From: Bacteroidales bacterium
GTDB lineage: Bacteria > Bacteroidota > Bacteroidia > Bacteroidales > GCA-2711565
Direction: 5' to 3'
DNA: 6,621 nucleotides
Assembly (NCBI GenBank): GCA_029938505.1
Contig: JAOZUV010000115.1
Coordinates: forward strand, 1-6,621
In this document: in pieces, positions 1 through 5,560 of the stretch
Position numbering within the stretch: the first letter of the stretch is position 1
How the letters are laid out: each line of letters opens with the position of its first letter
Made by a program: the position numbers and the translations under genes
Notes under the pieces: generated by a model
What the model saw: the letters and a program-made list of their open reading frames with translations, nothing else
The model's database searches: none
What the model was told of the DNA's origin: nothing

Positions 1-450
1 GAAGGCCTTAAGAAATTGAAGGACGAGCTGGAACAGTTGATGAAAGTGGAGCGCCCAAACATTTCACTGCAAATAGCTGAAGCACGCGATAAAGGTGATT
101 TGTCAGAGAATGCTGAATACGATGCTGCCAAAAATGCACAAGGAATGCTAGAACTTAAAATTGCTAAATTACAAGATGTAATTAGCAATGTGCGCGTTAT
201 TGACGAATCGAAATTGGACGCTACCAAGGTTTTAATTTTGACGAAAGTGAAAATTAAAAACCTTAAAAATAATGCTGAAATGACCTATACTTTAGTCCCT
301 GAAAAAGAGGCTGATTTGAAGGCTGGAAAATTGTCTGTTTCTTCGCCAATTGCTAAAGGTTTGCTTGGTAAAAGTGTGGGCGAGCAGGCTGTGATTGCAG
401 TTCCTGCCGGAAATATTACATTTAAAATTTTGGGAATAAGTCGAGATTAA
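1..450 (+). CDS. greA: Transcription elongation factor GreA (5' end cut by window)
   Basis: GreA rescues backtracked RNA polymerase by inserting its coiled coil into the secondary channel and stimulating cleavage of the nascent RNA. The open frame is already running at base 1 and ends in TAA at 448-450, so the start codon lies outside the window. The N-terminal coiled coil includes the tip motif GDLSENAEYDAA at window residues 32-43. Its Asp33 and Glu36 match the catalytic-tip acids D41 and E44 of E. coli GreA, so about 8 residues are missing. The C-terminal FKBP-like domain carries the signature KLSVSSPIAKGLLGK (window residues 110-124). The in-frame TTG at 16 is internal and is not the start. 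The HIT gene follows after 15 bp, so the two probably share an mRNA. Family identity is very secure; GreB is less likely because of the sequence and the domain signatures. Confidence 0.97.
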   Translation, partial: EGLKKLKDELEQLMKVERPNISLQIAEARDKGDLSENAEYDAAKNAQGMLELKIAKLQDVISNVRVIDESKLDATKVLILTKVKIKNLKNNAEMTYTLVPEKEADLKAGKLSVSSPIAKGLLGKSVGEQAVIAVPAGNITFKILGISRD

Positions 451-465
451 CAAAAACATAATAGC

Positions 466-867
466 ATGGCATCCATATTCACGAAAATAGTACAAGGCGA
501 TATTTCTTCTTATAAGATTGCGGAGGATGAACAATTTTACGCTTTTTTGGATATTAATCCTTTATCAAAAGGTCATACTTTGGTAATCTCAAAAACTGAA
601 GTTGATTATATTTTTGATTTAGAAGATAAGTTACTTTCCGAATTACATTTGTTTGCCAAGAGAGTAGCTAAAGCCATAGAAACTACTATCGATTGTAAAC
701 GCATTGGAGTGGTGGTTTATGGTTTGGATGTGCCTCATGCTCATATTCATCTTATTCCTTTAATCGAAGGAAATGAGATTAACTTTAGCCGTGAAAAAGT
801 GAAGCTTAGTCAAGCAGAATTTATCTCCATCGCAAAAGCGATTAGTGAATCTTTTCAGAAAAATTAA
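466..867 (+). CDS. HIT (histidine triad) family protein
   Basis: This is a 133-residue cytosolic protein of the HIT superfamily, whose members hydrolyse or transfer nucleotides from phosphoramidates and dinucleoside polyphosphates. The N-terminal part SIFTKIVQGDI and the core FLDINPLSKGHTLVI (residues 27-41) are typical of HINT-like members. The triad HAHIHLIP lies at 91-98. His91, His93 and His95 form HxHxH, and the middle His is the expected nucleophile. The residues before the triad are YGLDVP, without the AGQ-V segment usual in HINT proteins, a variant that I believe is common in Bacteroidetes. The start is ATG at 466, 15 bp after greA, with no Shine-Dalgarno sequence, which is normal in this phylum. 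Co-transcription with greA is likely. The physiological substrate cannot be read from the sequence. Confidence 0.95.
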   Translation: MASIFTKIVQGDISSYKIAEDEQFYAFLDINPLSKGHTLVISKTEVDYIFDLEDKLLSELHLFAKRVAKAIETTIDCKRIGVVVYGLDVPHAHIHLIPLIEGNEINFSREKVKLSQAEFISIAKAISESFQKN

Positions 868-880
868 CTGGAGTATCTTC

Positions 881-901
881 ATGCTGAACTTAGTTCAACA
901 T
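881..901. repeat. Imperfect hairpin, probable dispersed intergenic repeat or processing site
   Basis: The inverted repeat pairs ATG (881-883) with CAT (899-901) and TGAAC (885-889) with GTTCA (893-897), with one C-A mismatch and a TTA loop. No T-tract follows, so it is a weak candidate for an intrinsic terminator of the greA-HIT unit. The wording (ATGCTGAAC ... CATCTC) resembles a hairpin repeat that I recall from many Bacteroidetes intergenic regions. Only one copy is visible here, so repeat status is inference. The rest of the 868-932 gap shows nothing else except the TTTAAG motif at 925-930. Confidence 0.45.
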
Positions 902-932
902 CTCAGAAATTCTAATTAAAATCCTTTAAGTG

Positions 933-1859
933 TCAAATAGGCCATTTTTTGACTATTTCAGGTAGTCGTGTTATTACTTCTTTTCCAAAGATAACTTCTG
1001 TAACTAGTCCCATATGCATCATATCAATCATTCTACACAAATATGACTTTCCTTGAATCCACCAAGTATAATAAGCATCAACAAATAAATAATGTGATGT
1101 TTTCTTTTTTAAGTTTAATTCTATTTCAGATAATTCTAAGCCATCTAATAATGATTCGTAAATCCCATCAGCGACTCTGCTCCCAAATGTAGTTGTAAAA
1201 TAATATTCTTTGATTTCCCAAATAGCTTTTGGGTTCTTTATTGAAGGAAATGCACCATCCACAGTTCTGGACAAAATCCTGACAGGTAAATTATTTTCGG
1301 TGAAAATTATTAATTTTTTAGGGTCATGGTTAAAATCTGTTGATTTTAAAGTGTTTTCGATTAGCATATTTATTATTGATGTAAAATATGCTGTAACTTT
1401 CTTAGTTCCTTTTTGTTTGTTCTGAGGAAATGGTATGATTGGATTTGTCTTCTTTCTTAGAATGTCGAATTCTGCTTTAGCTATCTCTGCATCCATCAAT
1501 AGGGGTTCAACTTTATTATTTAGGATTTCAGCTCTATACTTAAAATATTCTGCCATTTTTTTACACTGTAAAGTTGGAGAGCCATCTTTTTTCTTAACAT
1601 AATCCAAGTTAAATTTTTCTTGTTCGAAGAAGTTAATTATTTCATCAGTCGTAAACTTTTTTACTACTGATGCTTTTACACCTTTGGATTTAAGGTGTTT
1701 CTTGATATTATTTATATTGGGAGGTTTATTTGCTTTTACATAAGCTGCTAATTTAACTCCTCTTGGTAAAGAATAACTGTATCCTTTATTATTAGAAAGA
1801 TATTTAATATTTGTCCAAAATTCTAAATCTAGATTTTTAAATTCGTTATTTGCTTTCAT
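933..1859 (-). CDS. Putative type II restriction endonuclease (PD-(D/E)XK-like, family not recognised)
   Basis: This 308-residue protein is probably the restriction nuclease of the cassette; I do not recognise a named family. The case rests on context (overlap with a controller gene, next to a DNA adenine methyltransferase) and on a possible catalytic motif: Asp201 in TVDGAF, then Glu215-Ile-Lys217 in AIWEIKEYY, the D-X13-ExK spacing of PD-(D/E)XK nucleases. The segment 199-293 looks like the conserved core, with [16 protein letters not shown] (225-240), [10 protein letters not shown] (258-267) and IDMMHMGLV (278-286). The N-terminal half (1-150) is Lys/Asn-rich and may bind DNA. There is no signal peptide or membrane segment. 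The ATG at 1859 lies 14 bp inside the end of the controller gene, which suggests translational coupling and no promoter of its own. By eye the gene is more AT-rich than the flanking housekeeping genes, consistent with transfer. Cleavage activity is inferred. Confidence 0.72.
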   Translation of the reverse strand: MKANNEFKNLDLEFWTNIKYLSNNKGYSYSLPRGVKLAAYVKANKPPNINNIKKHLKSKGVKASVVKKFTTDEIINFFEQEKFNLDYVKKKDGSPTLQCKKMAEYFKYRAEILNNKVEPLLMDAEIAKAEFDILRKKTNPIIPFPQNKQKGTKKVTAYFTSIINMLIENTLKSTDFNHDPKKLIIFTENNLPVRILSRTVDGAFPSIKNPKAIWEIKEYYFTTTFGSRVADGIYESLLDGLELSEIELNLKKKTSHYLFVDAYYTWWIQGKSYLCRMIDMMHMGLVTEVIFGKEVITRLPEIVKKWPI

Positions 1860-2097
1860 TTATATTCTTTTCAAACTCATTAATAAATTCACTAAGAGTA
1901 GCACCCATAGATTCTACAAGAGACTTTAATTCAACTAAGTCTAACCTTCTTTCTCCTGTTTCAATTTTACTAATAAATGATTGGGGGACGTTTAAAATTT
2001 CAGCTAAATCAATTTGTTTAAGTCCAACTCCAATTCGTAGACTATATAAAGTTTTTAATAGTGCTTGATGTTCTTTACTATTTAGACTTTTTTCCAT
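1846..2097 (-). CDS. XRE-family controller (C) protein of the restriction-modification system
   Basis: This 83-residue protein is almost entirely a Cro/C1-type helix-turn-helix domain. [27 protein letters not shown] covers residues 27-53, with the recognition helix around PQSFISKIE (38-46). Glu46, Arg50 and Arg51 match the E-GER pattern common in restriction-modification controllers. Size, position and overlap with the downstream nuclease gene fit C proteins of the PvuII/AhdI type, which bind as dimers to tandem palindromes. Exactly such palindromes lie just upstream (2110-2141). The likely role is to time nuclease expression so that methylation comes first when the cassette enters a new host, and to limit expression later. 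A good -7 box ends only 4 bp before the ATG at 2097, so the mRNA is probably leaderless. The HTH assignment is firm; the controller role is inferred from context. Confidence 0.88.
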   Translation of the reverse strand: MEKSLNSKEHQALLKTLYSLRIGVGLKQIDLAEILNVPQSFISKIETGERRLDLVELKSLVESMGATLSEFINEFEKNINESK

Positions 2098-2101
2098 AAT
2101 T

Positions 2102-2133
2102 CAAATCTATATCCTATATTCGGATATCCCAAA
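2102..2133 (-). promoter_or_regulatory. Promoter of the C-R operon
   Basis: Read leftward, TTTG (2133-2130) is followed by 20 bp and then TAGATTTG (2109-2102). Both match the Bacteroidetes consensus TTTG / TAnnTTTG perfectly and the spacing is normal. The -7 box ends 4 bp before the ATG of the C gene, which places the transcription start at or next to the A of the ATG, so the mRNA should be leaderless. The promoter-proximal palindrome fills the spacer. Confidence 0.65.
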
Positions 2134-2141
2134 TTAGGATA
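2110..2141. promoter_or_regulatory. Tandem palindromic operator for the C protein
   Basis: Two 17-bp palindromes have the same design, TATCC-N7-GGATA. Site 1 is 2110-2126 and site 2 is 2125-2141. They share 2 bp and their centres are 15 bp apart. The whole 32-bp block is itself nearly symmetric around 2125/2126, with outer arms TATCCTA (2110-2116) and TAGGATA (2135-2141). Two dimer sites in tandem between divergent C-R and M genes are the standard operator layout of controller proteins, although the half-site differs from the GACT/AGTC C-box best known from that family. Site 1 lies between the -33 and -7 boxes of the C promoter. Site 2 covers the -33 regions of both promoters. Binding by the adjacent C protein is inferred. 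Confidence 0.78.
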
Positions 2142-2165
2142 AGGACATAGTTGTTGCTATCTTTG
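2134..2165 (+). promoter_or_regulatory. Promoter of the methyltransferase gene
   Basis: TATCTTTG at 2158-2165 is a perfect TAnnTTTG -7 box. At the expected distance upstream (20 bp) lies TTAG (2134-2137), three of four matches to the -33 TTTG. That element abuts the -33 box of the leftward C promoter and lies within operator site 2. Transcription should begin about 5-6 bp after the box, leaving a leader of roughly 9 nt before the ATG at 2180. Confidence 0.55.
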
Positions 2166-2179
2166 TTAAAATTTAGTTT

Positions 2180-3058
2180 ATGCAATTAACACTTGATAGT
2201 AAATTTGCGACATATACTCCACCTAAAAGTCAACTATTAAAATGGGTAGGAAACAAACAGCGGTTTGCTTCTGAGATAGCAAGGTTTTTCCCAGTTGACT
2301 ATGATACTTTCTATGAGCCATTTATTGGTAGTGGGGCTGTTATAGCTACAGTAGCCCCAATTAAAGGTGTAGGATCAGATGCCTTTAAACCCTTGGTTGA
2401 AATTTGGCAAAAACTAAAAAATGATCCAGAGGGACTAATAGAATGGTACGCTGCGAGTAGAAATAGATTAGATAATGAAGATAAAGTGGCAGTTTATGAA
2501 AGTGTTAAGGATTCATTTAATTCTAAACATAATGGCGCTGATTTTTTATTTCTTACCCGAACTTGTTATGGAGGTATAGTTCGTTTTAGAAAGTTGGATG
2601 GTTTCATGAGTACGCCTTGTGGTCCTCATACACCAATTTCAGTTAAAAATTTTGCTATTAGAGTTAAAGATTGGCATAGACGAATGGTTAATGTAGATTT
2701 TGTTCATTCTGATTACAAAGAAATTTTCTCTCAAGCGACAGAGGGCGACCTAATATATTGTGATCCTCCATATAGCCATAGCCAAGGAATTCTCTATGGT
2801 GCACAATCATTTAAATTAGAAGAATTATTTACTGAAATTGCTTTTGCAAAAGAGAAAGGTGTACGAGTTGCATTGAGTATAGATGGCAGCAAAAAATCTG
2901 GTAGATATTTATGTGATTTACCAATTCCAATCGATGTTTTTGAAGAGGAAATATCCGTTAGTGTTGGGCGCTCGATGTTAAGACGCTTTCAAATGGAGGG
3001 ACAATCCCTAGAAGCAGAATTGGTTTCTGATAGGCTTCTCTTAAATTATACTGTCTGA
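2180..3058 (+). CDS. DNA adenine N6-methyltransferase, D12 class (type II modification enzyme)
   Basis: This 292-residue methyltransferase transfers a methyl group from S-adenosylmethionine to the N6 of adenine, protecting host sites from the cassette nuclease. Motifs appear in the alpha-class (Dam-like) order: KWVGNK (21-26, motif X), FYEPFIGSGAV (44-54, motif I, cofactor loop), GSDAFKPLV (65-73) where Dam enzymes usually have DxN, CYGGIVRFRKLDGF (129-142) in the target-recognition region, and the catalytic DPPY at 195-198. ALSIDGSKKSG (231-241) lies near the C-terminal end of the fold. Length is normal for the class. The start is ATG at 2180; an in-frame TAG at 2174-2176 excludes an earlier start and there is no Shine-Dalgarno sequence. 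It is divergent from the C and R genes across a shared operator. The target sequence cannot be deduced. A solitary Dam is less likely given these neighbours. Confidence 0.93.
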   Translation: MQLTLDSKFATYTPPKSQLLKWVGNKQRFASEIARFFPVDYDTFYEPFIGSGAVIATVAPIKGVGSDAFKPLVEIWQKLKNDPEGLIEWYAASRNRLDNEDKVAVYESVKDSFNSKHNGADFLFLTRTCYGGIVRFRKLDGFMSTPCGPHTPISVKNFAIRVKDWHRRMVNVDFVHSDYKEIFSQATEGDLIYCDPPYSHSQGILYGAQSFKLEELFTEIAFAKEKGVRVALSIDGSKKSGRYLCDLPIPIDVFEEEISVSVGRSMLRRFQMEGQSLEAELVSDRLLLNYTV

Positions 3059-3073
3059 TTTAAGATGACAATT

Positions 3074-3108
3074 TTCTAAAGTCTAAGATCTATAATCTAG
3101 CATTTATT
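3074..3108. repeat. Degenerate 7-bp tandem repeat between convergent genes
   Basis: Five consecutive heptads fit RTCTAAR with decay: TTCTAAA, GTCTAAG, ATCTATA, ATCTAGC, ATTTATT. The last one ends directly at the stop codon of the leftward PurF-like gene (3109-3111). Short TCTAA-type heptad arrays are, to my knowledge, common in intergenic DNA of some Bacteroidetes. A possible AGAT/ATCT pairing exists inside but no convincing terminator stem with a T-tract. Confidence 0.5.
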
Positions 3109-5010
3109 TTAATAAGCTCTTTCGTTTCGGCCTTCAATATAATTGATAAATGAACGATTGACTACGCGATTTCCTCCTGGTGTTGGATAATTTCCTGTAA
3201 AATACCAATCACCTGTATGTTCTGGACTGGCAATATGTAAATCTTCGATGGTTTGATAAACGATTTCAACCTCAGTATTTACTTCTGAATGTGTAAGTAA
3301 TTCTGATATTTTTGCAGAAATTTGGATGGCGGTAAATGGATTGTATATTTCCTTTACATGATTCACTACTTTTTCCACAGCTAAGTTTTCCTGAGCTTTA
3401 CATTTCTGATAAACCTCGTTGATGATATTCGATTGCTTGGTGTCGTGCAGTAATTCGATGGCTGCTTTAAACGCAATAAAATCATTTAACTTCGACATGT
3501 CAATTCCGTAACAATCGGGATAACGAATTTGAGGAGCTGAGGATGCCACCACAATTTTCTTTGGATTCAATCGATCAAGTATGCGGATAATACTTTGTTT
3601 TAAAGTGGTACCTCTCACAATGGAGTCATCTAAAACTACCAAACTGTCAATATTTGGTTGAACTGTACCGTAAGTAACATCGTAAACGTGAGCAACCAAA
3701 TCGTCGCGTTGGGTATCCTGAGTAATAAAAGTTCTTAGCTTGATATCCTTTACTGCCACTTTTTCGATGCGTGGTTTCAAGGCTAAAATTTCATCCAATT
3801 TATCCCCCTCAATTTTATCCCCTAGTTGGATGATTTTATCTTTTTTAATGGTATTACAAAAATTATCCATTTCTTCCATCATACCTCTAAAAGCTACCGA
3901 AGCAGTATTTGGGATGTAGGAGAAGACCGTTTTTTCGAAATCATGTCCAATAGCTTTCAATACGCTTGGAACCAATGAACTACCCAATTTTTTACGTTCT
4001 TTATAAATATCGACATCTGTTCCCCGAGAAAAATAGATGCGTTCAAAAGAACAAGCTTTTCGCTCTAATGGTTCATTGATTTGAACTTCTTTGCAACGCC
4101 CATCTTTTTTAACAATCAAGGCATGGCCAGGTTTAATTTCTTGAACCTGATCACTGCTTAAGTTAAAGGCTGTTTGAATAACGGGGCGTTCTGATGCTGC
4201 AATGACAACTTCATCATCTTGATAATAAAAAGCAGGACGAATTCCTGAAGGATCACGAAATACAAACGAATCGCCATGACCAATCATGCCACCAATAACA
4301 TAACCACCATCCCAATGTTTGGAGGATTTTTTAAGAATATTTTGAACGTTTAATTCTTTAGCGATTAGTTTAGTTATTTCACGTTTTGTATGTCCTTGCT
4401 CTTTGTATTTATAGTATATATCATCATTGGCTTCATCTAAAAAATGACCAATTTTCTCAAGTATAGTAATGGCATCTGAAGTTTCCACAGGATATTGACC
4501 ATATTCAATAAGTTCCTCAAATAGTTGAGGCATATTGGTAAGATTGAAATTGCCAATCACTGCCAAATTACGTGTTTTCCAATTATTTTTACGGATGAAA
4601 GGGTGGAGGGCTGAGGTGGTATTTCCACCAAATGTTCCATAACGAAGATGACCAATATATAGTTCTCCAACAAAATCGATATTGTTTTTTAACCAATCAA
4701 CATCATTCAAACGAGCAGGATTCTCAACTTTAACAGCTTCCAGTTTTTCATAAACCGTATTGAAAATGTCTTTGATGGCTGTTGATGAATTTGAGCGTAA
4801 ACGATTGATGTATTTATTCCCTGGTTCTAAGTCAAATTTTACATTTGCAATCCCAGCACCATCTTGTCCACGATTGTGCTGTTTCTGCATTAATAAATGT
4901 AGCTTGTTTAAACCGTATAAAGCAGTTCCGTATTTCGATTGATAGTATTCTAAGGGTTTAAGCAATCGTACAAGGGCAATTCCGCATTCATGTTTGATCT
5001 GGTCGCTCAT
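3109..5010 (-). CDS. PurF-family amidophosphoribosyltransferase (long Bacteroidetes form)
   Basis: This 633-residue cytosolic enzyme resembles glutamine PRPP amidotransferase, which makes phosphoribosylamine in the first step of purine synthesis. The N-terminal Ntn glutaminase domain begins at Cys9 (HECGIAL) after an 8-residue leader, as in PurF enzymes with a cleaved propeptide. It also has KQHNRGQDGAGIA (43-55), GHLRYGTFGGN (120-130), GNFNLTN (153-159) and FRDPSGIRP (251-259). The phosphoribosyltransferase domain has ACSFERIYFSRG (319-330) and the PRPP loop LVVLDDSIVRGTT (457-469). Ordinary PurF has about 470-510 residues; the excess seems to lie in insertions around 75-115, 190-235 and 375-430. 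The Fe-S ligand pair CxxC of B. subtilis-type PurF is missing: the equivalent region reads GDWYFTGNYPT (600-610). Bacteroidetes often carry such a long form beside a standard PurF, so it may be a paralogue with a different role. Confidence 0.88.
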   Translation of the reverse strand: MSDQIKHECGIALVRLLKPLEYYQSKYGTALYGLNKLHLLMQKQHNRGQDGAGIANVKFDLEPGNKYINRLRSNSSTAIKDIFNTVYEKLEAVKVENPARLNDVDWLKNNIDFVGELYIGHLRYGTFGGNTTSALHPFIRKNNWKTRNLAVIGNFNLTNMPQLFEELIEYGQYPVETSDAITILEKIGHFLDEANDDIYYKYKEQGHTKREITKLIAKELNVQNILKKSSKHWDGGYVIGGMIGHGDSFVFRDPSGIRPAFYYQDDEVVIAASERPVIQTAFNLSSDQVQEIKPGHALIVKKDGRCKEVQINEPLERKACSFERIYFSRGTDVDIYKERKKLGSSLVPSVLKAIGHDFEKTVFSYIPNTASVAFRGMMEEMDNFCNTIKKDKIIQLGDKIEGDKLDEILALKPRIEKVAVKDIKLRTFITQDTQRDDLVAHVYDVTYGTVQPNIDSLVVLDDSIVRGTTLKQSIIRILDRLNPKKIVVASSAPQIRYPDCYGIDMSKLNDFIAFKAAIELLHDTKQSNIINEVYQKCKAQENLAVEKVVNHVKEIYNPFTAIQISAKISELLTHSEVNTEVEIVYQTIEDLHIASPEHTGDWYFTGNYPTPGGNRVVNRSFINYIEGRNERAY

Positions 5011-5031
5011 TTTAGTATTTTAAATTCTTAG

Positions 5032-5039
5032 CAAAAATA
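5032..5039 (-). promoter_or_regulatory. Possible -7 box for the PurF-like gene
   Basis: Read leftward this is TATTTTTG, a perfect TAnnTTTG, 21 bp upstream of the ATG at 5010. Transcription starting about 5 bp downstream would give a leader of roughly 16 nt. No clear TTTG is seen at the -33 position and the region is very AT-rich, so a chance match is possible. No hairpin or riboswitch-like structure is apparent in 5011-5110. Confidence 0.4.
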
Positions 5040-5052
5040 AGAAATATATAAA

Positions 5053-5083
5053 TTTCAGCTTTAAAAAATAAGTTTTACTTTTA
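5053..5083 (+). promoter_or_regulatory. Weak promoter candidate for the GNAT-dipeptidase unit
   Basis: TTTC (5053-5056), 19 bp, then TACTTTTA (5076-5083) matches TTTG / TAnnTTTG with one mismatch in each box. It would start transcription about 20 bp before the ATG at 5111. In such AT-rich DNA this is only suggestive. Confidence 0.25.
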
Positions 5084-5110
5084 TGCCTTTTATAAATAAG
5101 ATTGTTTAAG

Positions 5111-5554
5111 ATGATTAGAGAAGCTACGATAGATGACATGGATGCCATCATCGATTTTCAGTTGAAAATGGCGATGGAAACTGAGGATGTAAAGCTTGAT
5201 TCAGAAATTCTGATGGCTGGGGTAAAAGCCCTTTTTGAAAAGTCTGAGTTGGGTTTGTACTATGTGGCTGAAGTGGATGGCAAAGTTGTTGGCTCAACCA
5301 TGACGACCTATGAATGGAGTGATTGGCGCAATGCAACTATGATATGGTTGCAATCCGTTTATTTTCTTCCTGAATATCGAAATCAAAAATTATTTAGCAA
5401 AATGTATGCTTACATTAAAGCTAAGGTTATTGCTGATGAGTCATTTTGTGGCATTCGATTATATGTGGACAAAACAAATTTACATGCTCAAAAAGTGTAT
5501 AATACCATCGGCATGAATGGCGAACATTATGATACTTACGAATGGATAAAATAA
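5111..5554 (+). CDS. GNAT-family N-acetyltransferase
   Basis: This 147-residue protein of the GCN5-related acetyltransferase fold would transfer an acetyl group from acetyl-CoA to an amine of an unknown small molecule or protein. It begins with the usual IREATIDDMDAI strand-helix. YYVAEVDGKVVGSTM (50-64) forms the central hairpin. Motif A is SVYFLPEYRNQKLFSKMY (82-99), in which the normal glycine-rich R-x-x-G-x-G/A loop is replaced by RNQKLF, a variant that keeps the PEYR start. Motif B is VDKTNLHAQKVYNTIGM (119-135). I chose the ATG at 5111 because the family begins with this sequence; the in-frame TTG at 5102 would add only three residues. The dipeptidase gene starts 6 bp after the stop, so the two are probably one operon. 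Substrate is unknown. Confidence 0.92.
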   Translation: MIREATIDDMDAIIDFQLKMAMETEDVKLDSEILMAGVKALFEKSELGLYYVAEVDGKVVGSTMTTYEWSDWRNATMIWLQSVYFLPEYRNQKLFSKMYAYIKAKVIADESFCGIRLYVDKTNLHAQKVYNTIGMNGEHYDTYEWIK

Positions 5555-5560
5555 TATACA

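Noticed and set aside
881..910. Intrinsic terminator for greA-HIT
   Set aside because: The hairpin has a mismatch and a 3-nt loop and no T-tract follows; a terminator role is not supported by sequence alone.
1210..1425. A 71-codon open frame on the + strand inside the nuclease gene
   Set aside because: It is antisense to a gene with better coding character, its product is a non-descript hydrophobic sequence, and it has no promoter.
933..2097. Reading the nuclease and HTH genes as a toxin-antitoxin pair
   Set aside because: An HTH protein overlapping a larger gene could suggest this, but the divergent D12 methyltransferase sharing the operator makes a restriction-modification system the simpler explanation.
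2123..2128. GATATC (the EcoRV site) at the centre of the operator, as a hint to the cassette's own recognition sequence
   Set aside because: It follows automatically from two TATCC-N7-GGATA sites overlapping by TA. The same hexamer also occurs at 3742-3747 inside the PurF-like gene, so it says nothing about specificity.
2147..2160. Small inverted repeat ATAG-N6-CTAT upstream of the methyltransferase gene
   Set aside because: The 4-bp arms are too short to exceed chance in AT-rich DNA, although it overlaps the -7 box.
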